Assembly (NCBI RefSeq): GCF_030519655.1
Contig: NZ_JAUMIT010000003.1
Coordinates: 1-64,000, forward strand
DNA: 64,000 nt
DNA from: Wenyingzhuangia gilva
GTDB lineage: Bacteria > Bacteroidota > Bacteroidia > Flavobacteriales > Flavobacteriaceae
Direction of reading: 5' to 3'
Positions within the stretch are counted from its first letter, which is position 1; each line of letters opens with the position of its first letter. Below the pieces are notes generated by a model that saw nothing but the letters and a program-made list of their open reading frames with translations, was not told the DNA's origin and did not search any database. Shown piece by piece: positions 47,563 to 55,038 of this stretch. The translations under genes were made by a program, and so were the position numbers.

Positions 47563-48711
47563 ATGACACTTCAAAAATTTCTAATCCAAATACCGGATAG
47601 TGTATTGGAGGAACTTTCTTCCAAATTATCCAATACACGATGGCCTAAACAACTAAAAGACTCAGACAGGGAAAGAGGAATGGAAAAGGACTATTTACAG
47701 TCTCTTGTTGATTATTGGCAGAATGGTTATGACTGGCGTGCTCAGGAAAAAGAGTTGAACAGTCATTCTCAATTTAAATGCAAAATTGACGGAATTAATA
47801 TTCACTTTATCTGGGAAAAAGGAAAAGGGGAAAATCCGACACCAATCATTTTAACACATGGTTGGCCTGATAGTTTTCTTCGTTATAAAAAAATCATAAA
47901 CAAGCTTACAGACCCTGCCCGTTTTGGAGGCAACCCAAACGATTCTTTCGATGTAATTATTCCATCTTTACCTGGATTTGGTTTCTCAGATAAGCCGGAA
48001 CATAGTGGATATAATAATGCTTATGTAGCTGAATTATGGGTGAAACTGATGACTGAAAAATTAGGTTATACCAAATTTGCAGCAGCAGGTGGCGATATAG
48101 GTTCAGGTGTTACCCGTTATATGGCTCTAAATCATCCAAACTTATTAATTGGTATCCACCTGACAGACGTTGGTATTATTCGAGACCTTTTAATGGCACC
48201 TGATGAAAGCAAACTATCCACGGCAGAAATGGCCTACAAAAAGACTGCTCAACAATGGATGGCTCAGGAAGCTGGCTATATATCTATTCAATCAACAAAA
48301 CCACAAACATTATCCTACGGACTTTCGGACTCTCCGGTTGGTACAGCGTCATGGATTCTTGAAAAATTTCGTTCTTGGAGTGATTGCAAAGGTCAGCTTG
48401 AAAATTCGTATAGTAAAGATGAACTATTGACCAATGTAATGATTTACTGGTTAACGAATACTCTAAGTTCTTCGGTAAATATATACTACGAAAATACACA
48501 TTCTCTGCCTCCAATGGGTAAAATAGAGGTACCAACTGGTATTGCTTTATTTGCTCAAGATATTTTATTGCCACCTAAGGAATGGACAATAAAAAATTTG
48601 AATGTAATACATTGGGCAGAGATGCCTCGCGGAGGACATTTTACAGCAATGGAAGAGCCAGACTTGTTTGTTGAAGATATTTGTAAATTTTATCGACATT
48701 TGAAAGTTTAA
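47563..48711 (+). CDS. Epoxide hydrolase family alpha/beta-hydrolase (cassette 3)
   Basis: 382 residues. The N-terminal EHN domain (about 1-110, SNTRWPKQLKDSDRERGM) precedes an alpha/beta-hydrolase core: the oxyanion motif HGWPDS, the family segment LPGFGFSDKP, the nucleophile Asp178 in GGDIGSGV, and a C-terminal catalytic His in RGGHFTAMEEP. This is the microsomal-type epoxide hydrolase architecture, usually acting on epoxides or related esters. No signal peptide. It is the only gene of its cassette, starting 95 bases after the core; the attC begins 8 bases after the stop. Confidence 0.88.
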   Translation: MTLQKFLIQIPDSVLEELSSKLSNTRWPKQLKDSDRERGMEKDYLQSLVDYWQNGYDWRAQEKELNSHSQFKCKIDGINIHFIWEKGKGENPTPIILTHGWPDSFLRYKKIINKLTDPARFGGNPNDSFDVIIPSLPGFGFSDKPEHSGYNNAYVAELWVKLMTEKLGYTKFAAAGGDIGSGVTRYMALNHPNLLIGIHLTDVGIIRDLLMAPDESKLSTAEMAYKKTAQQWMAQEAGYISIQSTKPQTLSYGLSDSPVGTASWILEKFRSWSDCKGQLENSYSKDELLTNVMIYWLTNTLSSSVNIYYENTHSLPPMGKIEVPTGIALFAQDILLPPKEWTIKNLNVIHWAEMPRGGHFTAMEEPDLFVEDICKFYRHLKV

Positions 48712-48719
48712 TTAAGCAC

Positions 48720-48850
48720 TACCGCTAACATTTTGTATAAGTAATGGCAGGCAAAGTTCTAAAAATCAAGGTTTGTAGCTCGCTCAAACTGCAAAGCGGT
48801 TTGACAGGAAACTACCACGAAATCTGCCACTACTCATACAATTTACCGTT
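48720..48850 (+). other. attC site of cassette 3
   Basis: Starts TACCGCTAAC, perfectly complementary over 10 bases to the cassette 3 core GTTAGCGGTA (47467-47476). The left arm TTGTATAAGTAATGGCAG pairs with CTGCCACTACTCATACAA (2 mismatches in 18), and the site ends in GTT at 48848-48850. Here the next cassette follows directly, without a leader block. Confidence 0.9.
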
Positions 48851-48867
48851 CTCTATGAATTAAAAAA

Positions 48868-49950
48868 ATGAATAAATTGAAAGCTATATACCTGTTTTTA
48901 ATATTATCTTTTTTAATATTAAATAGTTGTACTAAAGAAAATAACTTTTCGGAGACAAACCACCCATTGGGTATAAGTCCCTGGGAGTTGATTACAGAAA
49001 TTGAAGGAGTTACCATTGATAAGCCTTTTCGGCTTCATATTGATGAAGACAACGTACTATGGGTTGGCACTTTTGGTAATGGGTTGATGAAAATTGAAGG
49101 TGAAGATATAACACAATTGACAACCGAAAACTCTACAATGCCTGATGACGTAATCTATGCTATAGATTCTGATAATAACGGATTCGTGTGGGGAGGAACA
49201 GCAAAGGGCTTATTCAAATATAAAACAGATTTAACTGTATATAATTCAACAAACTCAGATATGATATTAAACAATGCACTTTGCATTGCTGTAGATGAAA
49301 GTAATAATATATGGTTTGGAAACGGCAATTCTGAGGAGGGCGGTCTGATGAGATTTAATCAAACAGCAAATAATAGGCAACTATATACTCCTGATAATAG
49401 TGATATTCCTAACGGAATTATAAACGATGTTCACATTTCTGAAGACGGAACAGTTTGGGCTGGACTAGGAATGGTAAATGGTTTAGGTGGAATCTGGAGA
49501 AAAAGTACTGATGGGCAGGAAAAGGTTTATAATACAGATAACTCTAATTTGAATTATAATTGGATAACAATAATAAAAAATGATGCATCAGGGAATATAT
49601 GGTCGGGAACTAATGCCCCTGTTTATCTAGATGAAGATCTTCACGGAGGAATACAAAATTTAATCAACGATGATTTCATAGACCACAATCCTGCAAACTC
49701 TGGCGAAACATCAAACAGAGTTACCGCGATGGAGTTTGATTGTAATGGTAATCTTTGGGTTGCTACATCTGTGGAACCAACATTTAATTTGAGATATCAA
49801 TTATCCGTTTATAATGGAGAAAAATGGTTTGTATTATCTAATAAAAACTTCCCCAATTTATACATTAGTGATATAGAAATAGATGGGGAAACAGTATGGC
49901 TTGCCGCACCTGATTATGGTCTTATAAAAATAAGTTTTAAATGTGATTGA
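48868..49950 (+). CDS. Beta-propeller (Reg_prop-like) lipoprotein (cassette 4)
   Basis: 360 residues. SPII signal with lipobox LNSC (Cys21). The rest is built of repeated propeller blades with the motif [VI]W-x-G-T: VLWVGTFGNGLMK, FVWGGTAKGLFKY, NIWFGNG, TVWAGLG, NIWSGT and NLWVATS, giving about seven blades. These are like the sensor repeats of HTCS proteins such as the one at 6074-10132, but without kinase or membrane segment. A glycan-binding or sensing role at the surface is possible. It is the only cassette without a leader block; the start is 19 bases after the core GTTCTCTAT. Confidence 0.82.
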   Translation: MNKLKAIYLFLILSFLILNSCTKENNFSETNHPLGISPWELITEIEGVTIDKPFRLHIDEDNVLWVGTFGNGLMKIEGEDITQLTTENSTMPDDVIYAIDSDNNGFVWGGTAKGLFKYKTDLTVYNSTNSDMILNNALCIAVDESNNIWFGNGNSEEGGLMRFNQTANNRQLYTPDNSDIPNGIINDVHISEDGTVWAGLGMVNGLGGIWRKSTDGQEKVYNTDNSNLNYNWITIIKNDASGNIWSGTNAPVYLDEDLHGGIQNLINDDFIDHNPANSGETSNRVTAMEFDCNGNLWVATSVEPTFNLRYQLSVYNGEKWFVLSNKNFPNLYISDIEIDGETVWLAAPDYGLIKISFKCD

Positions 49951-49957
49951 AAAACCT

Positions 49958-50088
49958 ATAGAGAACAAAGTATATAAAAAAATGTTAGTTTTATGCTAAA
50001 CCAAAGTTAGTTGCTCGTTTGCTAGCTTCTGATTTTCCTTCTGAAAATCCTCGCACTCAAACACGCCACTTTTCATATACCAAACGTT
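49958..50088 (+). other. attC site of cassette 4
   Basis: Starts ATAGAGAAC, perfectly complementary over 9 bases to the cassette 4 core GTTCTCTAT (48848-48856). The left arm AACAAAGTATATAAAAA pairs with the right arm TTTTCATATACCAAACGTT, with two extra bases on the right. Ends in GTT at 50086-50088. Confidence 0.85.
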
Positions 50089-50275
50089 CAAGAATTCTAA
50101 GTACAAACTAACTTTAATGTAACAGAAATTGGTGAAAGGCATGGTTCAAGAGTTCATTCCAGAATGTGATTACTCCTCCATTTGGTTGATTTTAATAAAA
50201 CAGTAAAAGCTAAAAGGTTGTAATAACCTGTATATATTAGTTTTAATTATTACTTTTAGTTTTGATACCATTTGG
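50087..50275 (+). repeat. Leader block E before cassette 5
   Basis: 189 bases from the attC core (G|TTCAAGAATTCTAAGTACAA) to the core G of GTTGTATGC. Aligns over its whole length with block C. The remnant frame reads ERHGSRVHSRM then stop. Contains both TTAGTTTT elements. Confidence 0.85.
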
Positions 50276-50677
50276 TTGTATGCAAGTGTGAAAAAACGGC
50301 TCAACATATTGATGCAATACCAGAAAATTGAAATAATCAAAAAAAAACGGACTGATTGGATTAGTACTCCGTTTATAGGGCAATGCATTTTGGTGTGAAT
50401 TTATTTTGTTTTTTCTCCCCGCGTAAAACATTAAAAACCCCACCTACAAAACAGCACATTTGCAAACCGCTGCAGGCTCCCTTTCAAAACAAAGTTTGCA
50501 AAAGAGTTGTTTTTCCCATCGCATCAATGCAAAACTTAAAGATATTCCCAGTTTTATACCATGCGTGCTTTTTAAAATATTGAATCAGAGAAATGTATAT
50601 GACCATCCGAAATAGATATATGTCCATCATTTGTTCTAATTGTAGTTTTGTATTTGTAAATTTTAAAAATTAAAACA
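50276..50677 (+). other. Non-coding 5' part of cassette 5
   Basis: 402 bases between the cassette core (GTTGTATGC) and the SDR gene. Several short frames exist, none with protein-like features. TAGTTTTG at about 50641-50649, 30 bases before the SDR start, fits the Bacteroidota -7 element, so the SDR may have its own promoter. No hairpin of note. Confidence 0.4.
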
Positions 50678-51496
50678 ATGGCAAAAACAATTTTTATTAC
50701 AGGAGCGTCTAAAGGATTTGGACGCGTATGGGCTGAAGCAGCTTTGAAACGTGGTGATAAAGTTACAGGTACAGCAAGAAACCTTGATGACATCAAAGAT
50801 TTGACTGAGCAATACAAAGATAGCTTCTTAGGCTTGAAACTGGATGTGAATAACCGCCAGCAGTGTTTTGATACAGTAAATCAGGCGAATGAACAATTTG
50901 GTAGCATTGACGTATTAATTTCTAATGCTGGTTACGGACACTTTGGTTTTCTTGAAGAAACCAGTGAAGCAGAGGCCAGAAATCAAATAGAGACCAATGT
51001 GTTTGGTTCTCTTTGGGTAATTCAGGCAGTACTGCCTATTATGCGTAAACAGCAATCAGGTCATATTCTTCAAGTATCCAGCATTGGTGGCGTGGCAGCA
51101 TTCCCAATTATTAGTGTTTATCATGCATCCAAATGGGCGGTGGAAGGCCTTTGTGAATCCTTGAGTCAGGAGGTGAAAGGTTTTGGAATTAACATAACTT
51201 TGATAGAGCCTGGTAGTTTTTCAACCGATTGGGGGACAACATCTGCATCGATGAGTACACCTATGGAAGAATACGAGGAATTGCGTAAAACTTTTTACGA
51301 GGGATTTGCTGGTTATGAATCAGGTGATCCATTAGCTACTGGCCCTGCTGTTCTCAAAGTGATTGATGCTGAAAATCCACCTTTGCGTGTATTATTAGGT
51401 AAAGGAACTGTTGAAATGATAGATTCTATTTATCAGCAAAGGTTAAGTACCTGGAAAGAGTGGCGTACTGTATCAGAAGAAGCTCAAGGTAAATAA
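50678..51496 (+). CDS. Short-chain dehydrogenase/reductase (cassette 5)
   Basis: 272 residues, a classical SDR: cofactor loop TGASKGFGR (TGxxxGxG), NAG motif in ISNAGYGHFG, catalytic Ser in VSSIGG, and Tyr148/Lys152 in YHASK. The Arg-rich start of the second strand (TARNLDD) suggests NADP preference. Substrate unknown. It is followed after 40 bases by an AraC-type regulator, a common pairing in which the regulator controls the reductase. Its composition looks less AT-rich than the housekeeping neighbours, in keeping with transfer. Confidence 0.9.
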   Translation: MAKTIFITGASKGFGRVWAEAALKRGDKVTGTARNLDDIKDLTEQYKDSFLGLKLDVNNRQQCFDTVNQANEQFGSIDVLISNAGYGHFGFLEETSEAEARNQIETNVFGSLWVIQAVLPIMRKQQSGHILQVSSIGGVAAFPIISVYHASKWAVEGLCESLSQEVKGFGINITLIEPGSFSTDWGTTSASMSTPMEEYEELRKTFYEGFAGYESGDPLATGPAVLKVIDAENPPLRVLLGKGTVEMIDSIYQQRLSTWKEWRTVSEEAQGK

Positions 51497-51536
51497 CAAA
51501 TTGAAAAGGGAGTGTTTAGGTTAAAAATGTACAATT

Positions 51537-52436
51537 ATGACAGTAATAAAAAAAATAAAAACGATTAGTGAATTACATGCGATGTTGGGTTATGAAAAAC
51601 CTAAGCACCCCCTTATTACACTTGTTGACCTTACTAAGATAAATACAGAGACTCAGGCAAAAGAGGTTTTTTTCGCCATGAACTTTTATGCCATTGTATG
51701 TAAAAGTTTTGAAGGAACCTTAAAATATGGTCGTAGTATTTATGATTTTCAAGAAGGATCTTTAATTTTTCATGCTCCGGGTCAGGTGTTATCTTCAAAT
51801 CCTGATTTAAAAATTAATGATGGATGGGCTTTATATTTTCATCCCGACTTGTTATATGGAACTGATTTAGCTAAAAAAATTCAAGATTATTCCTTTTTTC
51901 ATTATGAGACCAATGAGGCCTTGCATATTTCTGAGGAGGAAAATGAAATACTTAAAACTAGTGTTCATAATATCAGTAGAGAGTATCATCAGAATACCGA
52001 CCATCATACGCAGGAATTGATTGTTGATTCTATTCAATTGATGCTCAATTACAGCAAACGCTTTTATCAACGGCAATTTATTACCCGAAAGAAAGTAAAT
52101 TCTGGCATCATTGAACGTTTTGAAGGCTTGCTGAGAGAATATATTAGCGAAAACAACCTCGTTGAAAGCGGTTTACCAACTGTAAGCTATTTTGCGGATA
52201 AACTGAATCTTTCGTCAACTTATCTCACAGATGTATTAAAAAATCAAACCGGGAAAAACTCTCAGGAACATATTCATTTAGCCCTTGTGAATAAAGCCAA
52301 AACAATGCTTTTGGGCACAACCAAAACTGTTAGTGAAATCGCTTATGATTTAGGATTTGAATATCCTTCGCATTTTTCAAAATTATTTAAAAGTAAAACG
52401 GGGAAGTCTCCGAGTGAATATAAACTGCTGAATTAG
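51537..52436 (+). CDS. AraC family transcriptional regulator (cassette 5)
   Basis: 299 residues. The N-terminal part is a small cupin-like ligand domain (YDFQEGSLIFHAPGQVL). The C-terminal 100 residues are the double helix-turn-helix of AraC proteins: SYFADKLNLSSTYLTDVLK for the first and VSEIAYDLGFEYPSHFSKLFK for the second, ending in KTGKSPSEYKLLN. It probably regulates the SDR gene 40 bases upstream. Both genes sit in one cassette, which is unusual because most integron cassettes hold one gene. Confidence 0.92.
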   Translation: MTVIKKIKTISELHAMLGYEKPKHPLITLVDLTKINTETQAKEVFFAMNFYAIVCKSFEGTLKYGRSIYDFQEGSLIFHAPGQVLSSNPDLKINDGWALYFHPDLLYGTDLAKKIQDYSFFHYETNEALHISEEENEILKTSVHNISREYHQNTDHHTQELIVDSIQLMLNYSKRFYQRQFITRKKVNSGIIERFEGLLREYISENNLVESGLPTVSYFADKLNLSSTYLTDVLKNQTGKNSQEHIHLALVNKAKTMLLGTTKTVSEIAYDLGFEYPSHFSKLFKSKTGKSPSEYKLLN

Positions 52437-52764
52437 AAAAACGACATTCCTGTTGTTATTATTTCTTGAAAGTTAACTTTACAATCAGAAGTTTAATAAT
52501 TCATTTTTACTTTGTGTGACAGTTAAGGCAACCCTAATTTTTTAAACACATTGGTAAGTCAACCAAGTCATGCTCAGTCCAAAACTTGCCAAAGAGCTTA
52601 AAAAGTCAGCTTTAAACACTTCATTTAAAGGAAGTTTTGTGTTTCATTATCCACAAATAGCAAAATAAATTTGTGCTTCGAATCAACATCATTTCAAGTT
52701 GATTAAGATAAAATATTAGATTTGTAAAAACTTGAAACAGATTGACTTTGAGCAATGAACACCA
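52437..52764 (+). other. Non-coding tail of cassette 5
   Basis: 328 AT-rich bases after the AraC gene and before the half attC. I see no gene, clear hairpin terminator or repeat in it. Confidence 0.4.
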
Positions 52765-52789
52765 GCATACAACACGATGTATAAGTCAT
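52765..52789 (+). other. Half attC site of cassette 5 (left arm only)
   Basis: GCATACAAC (52765-52773) is perfectly complementary over 9 bases to the cassette 5 core GTTGTATGC at 50275-50283. It is followed by ACGATGTATAAGTCATAGCG, which closely resembles the left arms of the other sites. The matching right arm and GTT are missing; leader block F begins about 40 bases later. A deletion has probably removed the right half together with the start of block F. Confidence 0.7.
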
Positions 52790-52831
52790 AGCGGGGGGAT
52801 AGGAGGTTTTCAAAACTTTATTACATTTATT

Positions 52832-52989
52832 CAACTAACTGCAACTCGTGAAAGGTATGGTTCTAGAGTCCGCTCCAGAATGCGATCACTTTTCCATTTG
52901 GTTGATTTTGATAAAACGGTAAAGATAAAAGGTTGTGATAGCCTGTATATATTAGTTTTAATTATTACTTTTAGTTTTGATATCACTTG
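52832..52989 (+). repeat. Leader block F before cassette 6
   Basis: About 158 bases; the 5' part is shortened and has small deletions (GCAACTCGTGAAAGG where others have GCAACAGAAATTAGTGAAAGG). From there on it matches the other blocks, with the best-kept remnant frame (ERYGSRVRSRMRSLFHLVDF), and ends at the core G of GTTAGCTT. Confidence 0.82.
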
Positions 52990-53012
52990 TTAGCTTTAAT
53001 TTAAACCAAAAC

Positions 53013-53957
53013 ATGATTGATGTAATAACATTTGAATTTGAAGCAGGCCATAGATTTCATGGGCATCCTCATTTCACCTATATAGTTGACGATAATCTTT
53101 ACATGTGGAGATATGACATACAGCGTAAAGCAATGTTAAATCAATGCTCTGGAATTGACAACTCTGGAAAAACTCTTGAAGAGGGATTAACAGAATTATT
53201 AGGCAGAAGAAGTGATAATAATTTTGGAATAATAAATAAACAAGCCATTTCTCATAAACCAGGATGTTTTTATCCAAGAATATGGAGAATAGGAAGTTTG
53301 GAAGATAATTTTAAGTCTATTGGAGAACCTACCTTCAACAATAGTGTTTTAAGACAAGCAGTTACTACAGCATCAATTTTAGTAAAAAAACTACTCGTAA
53401 TCTTTGAAACAATTGAACCGAACTTAGTCAACCTAGATTCTTACGGTCATGAAATAAGGAATCTATTATTGCTAACTTGTATGGAAGTAGAAACTAATCT
53501 AGCAGGTATATTAAGAGCTAATGACTACGCTAGTCCTAGAGGAGACAGAATGAATACACAAGATTATGTGAAACTCCATGAGCCTTTACAATTATCACAT
53601 TACACAGTTAAATTTGAATTTTACCCTGACATAAATGAATATCGCCCATTTGAAAATTGGGATTCAAGTTCGCCAACTCAAAGTATCCCTTGGTATGATG
53701 CTTATAACAAGACAAAACATAACAGAGAGGATGAATTAAGCTCAGCTAGCTTACTCCGTGCAATTGAATCAGTATCTGCATTGTTAATTTTACTGCATGC
53801 CCAGTTTGGACCTTATCATGAGTTTTGGAATGAAAGCCCATTATCAAATATTTTAATAACAAAACCAGAGTTAATTGATATAAACAAAATGTATATACCG
53901 CATAACGCAGACAAGACTAAAATAACAGAATGGCAAGAAATGAAAATGACTTTTTAA
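53013..53957 (+). CDS. Unknown protein with HEPN-like C-terminal segment (cassette 6)
   Basis: 314 residues from the ATG at 53013, 24 bases after the cassette core; an upstream in-frame start lies in the leader block and is rejected. No signal peptide. The C-terminal third contains WYDAYNKTKHNREDEL followed by a long helix (SSASLLRAIESVSALLILL), which resembles the catalytic KxKHxR-type segment of some HEPN proteins. The N-terminal part has His-rich HRFHGHPHF and is not recognised. Function unknown; the HEPN likeness and cassette setting make a defence or toxin role possible. Confidence 0.55.
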   Translation: MIDVITFEFEAGHRFHGHPHFTYIVDDNLYMWRYDIQRKAMLNQCSGIDNSGKTLEEGLTELLGRRSDNNFGIINKQAISHKPGCFYPRIWRIGSLEDNFKSIGEPTFNNSVLRQAVTTASILVKKLLVIFETIEPNLVNLDSYGHEIRNLLLLTCMEVETNLAGILRANDYASPRGDRMNTQDYVKLHEPLQLSHYTVKFEFYPDINEYRPFENWDSSSPTQSIPWYDAYNKTKHNREDELSSASLLRAIESVSALLILLHAQFGPYHEFWNESPLSNILITKPELIDINKMYIPHNADKTKITEWQEMKMTF

Positions 53958-53961
53958 AAAC

Positions 53962-54155
53962 TAAAGCTAACACGATATATAGCAAATAGGGCGTTTGGTG
54001 GTTTGCGAAAGTCCACTGCTATTTACAAACACCGCCAAATCGTAGATTTGGCTTTTAAGAATGATTAAATTAAAAACAAAATACAACGCTTTGGCTCAGT
54101 ACAAAATTGAAAGTTTATTGCTTTCTACTGCCCTACTTGCCATATACTAAACGTT
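53962..54155 (+). other. attC site of cassette 6 (last visible site)
   Basis: Starts TAAAGCTAAC, perfectly complementary over 10 bases to the cassette 6 core GTTAGCTTTA (52989-52998). Left arm AACACGATATATAGCAAA then TAGGGC pairs with GCCCTACTTGCCATATAC...AACGTT, with TATAT, GCAA and TAGGGC matched and two extra bases on the right. The centre has CCAAATC/GATTTGG. Ends in GTT at 54153-54155; no leader block follows. The next 195 bases to the TrkA gene hold nothing I can name. Confidence 0.9.
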
Positions 54156-54350
54156 ATAAAATACTGTTACGAATTGATTTCAAATTGTATTTTTATATGA
54201 GGAATCAAAAGTAGGTTACAGAACATTAATAAAGTAGAAACGAGAGAAATATTAGAAAACCTGATTCTATATTTATTTTAGAATTAAAACTGTGAGATAG
54301 TATCCATGAGAACCTTAAACAAGTTCAGGTTCACGAAAAAAACTTTTTAG

Positions 54351-55031
54351 TTATTTTAAAAATCGTTGTATGTCTTTATTAGCACCATATACTACCAAAA
54401 CATCTTCTTTATAAAGAATATCGTTAGGGTCTGCCAAGCCTCTAACCGTAGTTACATTTCTACTTTTACCAATAGCGGTATCAACTTCTCTATGGGAAAT
54501 TGTGGTTAATACTAACAGGTTATAGTTTTCTTTAATGTTGATGTCTAGAATACTTTTTCCGCTGTATTTTTCAGGCATATTTACCTGTACAATACTGTAA
54601 TCACTACTCAACTCAAAAGAATTTACCATTCCTTTTAAGCACAATTTTTTAGCCCAACGTTCTGCAGATTCTTCTTCGGGTAATACAATTTCATCTACCC
54701 CAATAGCTTGTAAAACTCTTTTGTGAATTTTATTGGTTGCTTTACTAATCAACCTTTTAACTTTTAAGCTTTTAAATAAAGCAGTGGTCATTACATTTGC
54801 TCCTTGGTTTTCACCAATTGCTACCACTACCACATCAGTATCTTTTAAAGGCAATCCAGAAACGGTAAACTCATCAGTAGCATCCATACAAATGGTGTGG
54901 GTAATTCTTTCTTTAAAAGCATCTACTTTAGACATGTCGGTATCTATTCCAATCACTTCATTTCCTTGTTCGGTTAGCTTTTCTGCTAAAGAAGAACCAA
55001 AGTTTCCAAGACCAATAATAATATACTTCAT
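54351..55031 (-). CDS. Potassium uptake regulatory subunit (TrkA/KtrA-type RCK protein)
   Basis: 226 residues: an RCK_N Rossmann domain (IIGLGNFGSSLAEKL, VIGIDTDMSKV, VVAIGENQGANV) and an RCK_C domain from about residue 140 (SGKSILDINIKENYNLLVL). The single RCK pair and the size fit KtrA, the ring-forming nucleotide-gated subunit. It lies 7 bases after the pore-subunit gene on the same strand, so the two form an operon. It marks the right edge of the accessory region. Confidence 0.92.
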   Translation of the reverse strand: MKYIIIGLGNFGSSLAEKLTEQGNEVIGIDTDMSKVDAFKERITHTICMDATDEFTVSGLPLKDTDVVVVAIGENQGANVMTTALFKSLKVKRLISKATNKIHKRVLQAIGVDEIVLPEEESAERWAKKLCLKGMVNSFELSSDYSIVQVNMPEKYSGKSILDINIKENYNLLVLTTISHREVDTAIGKSRNVTTVRGLADPNDILYKEDVLVVYGANKDIQRFLK

Positions 55032-55038
55032 TTCGTTC

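Larger units (their letters stand above)
45032..54153 (+). mobile_element. Integron-type gene-cassette array (attC array, no integrase in window)
   Basis: Six cassettes in the same direction: 1 (45032-46104), 2 (46274-47277), 3 (47468-48848), 4 (48849-50086), 5 (50276 to about 52789) and 6 (52990-54153). Each starts at a GTT core, and the 9-10 bases from that core are perfectly complementary to the bases that begin the recombination site after its last gene, for example GTTGGGCATA with TATGCCCAAC and GTTAGCGGTA with TACCGCTAAC. Five sites have a second arm that pairs with the first and ends in GTT. These are the defining features of integron cassettes and attC sites. Repeated leader blocks separate most of them. 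No tyrosine integrase gene is visible, so this is a CALIN-like cluster or the distal part of an integron. Confidence 0.88.

Noticed and set aside
50383-50583. 66-codon frame in the 5' part of cassette 5
   Set aside because: Mixed Cys/Lys/Phe content without domain features, and a frame of similar length on the other strand; treated as non-coding.
44876-52989. Leader blocks as a CRISPR array
   Set aside because: Only five copies, 156-190 bases long with kilobase gene-bearing intervals and no cas genes.
44876-52989. Leader blocks as group II intron fragments inserted at attC sites
   Set aside because: No GTGYG start, no domain V-like hairpin and no reverse transcriptase remnant; the coding trace resembles a DnaC/IstB tail.
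52742-52993. 83-codon open frame with SRVRSRMRSLFHLVDF
   Set aside because: It runs across the half attC and leader block F and reuses a decayed tail that has stops or frameshifts in other blocks; not a functional gene.
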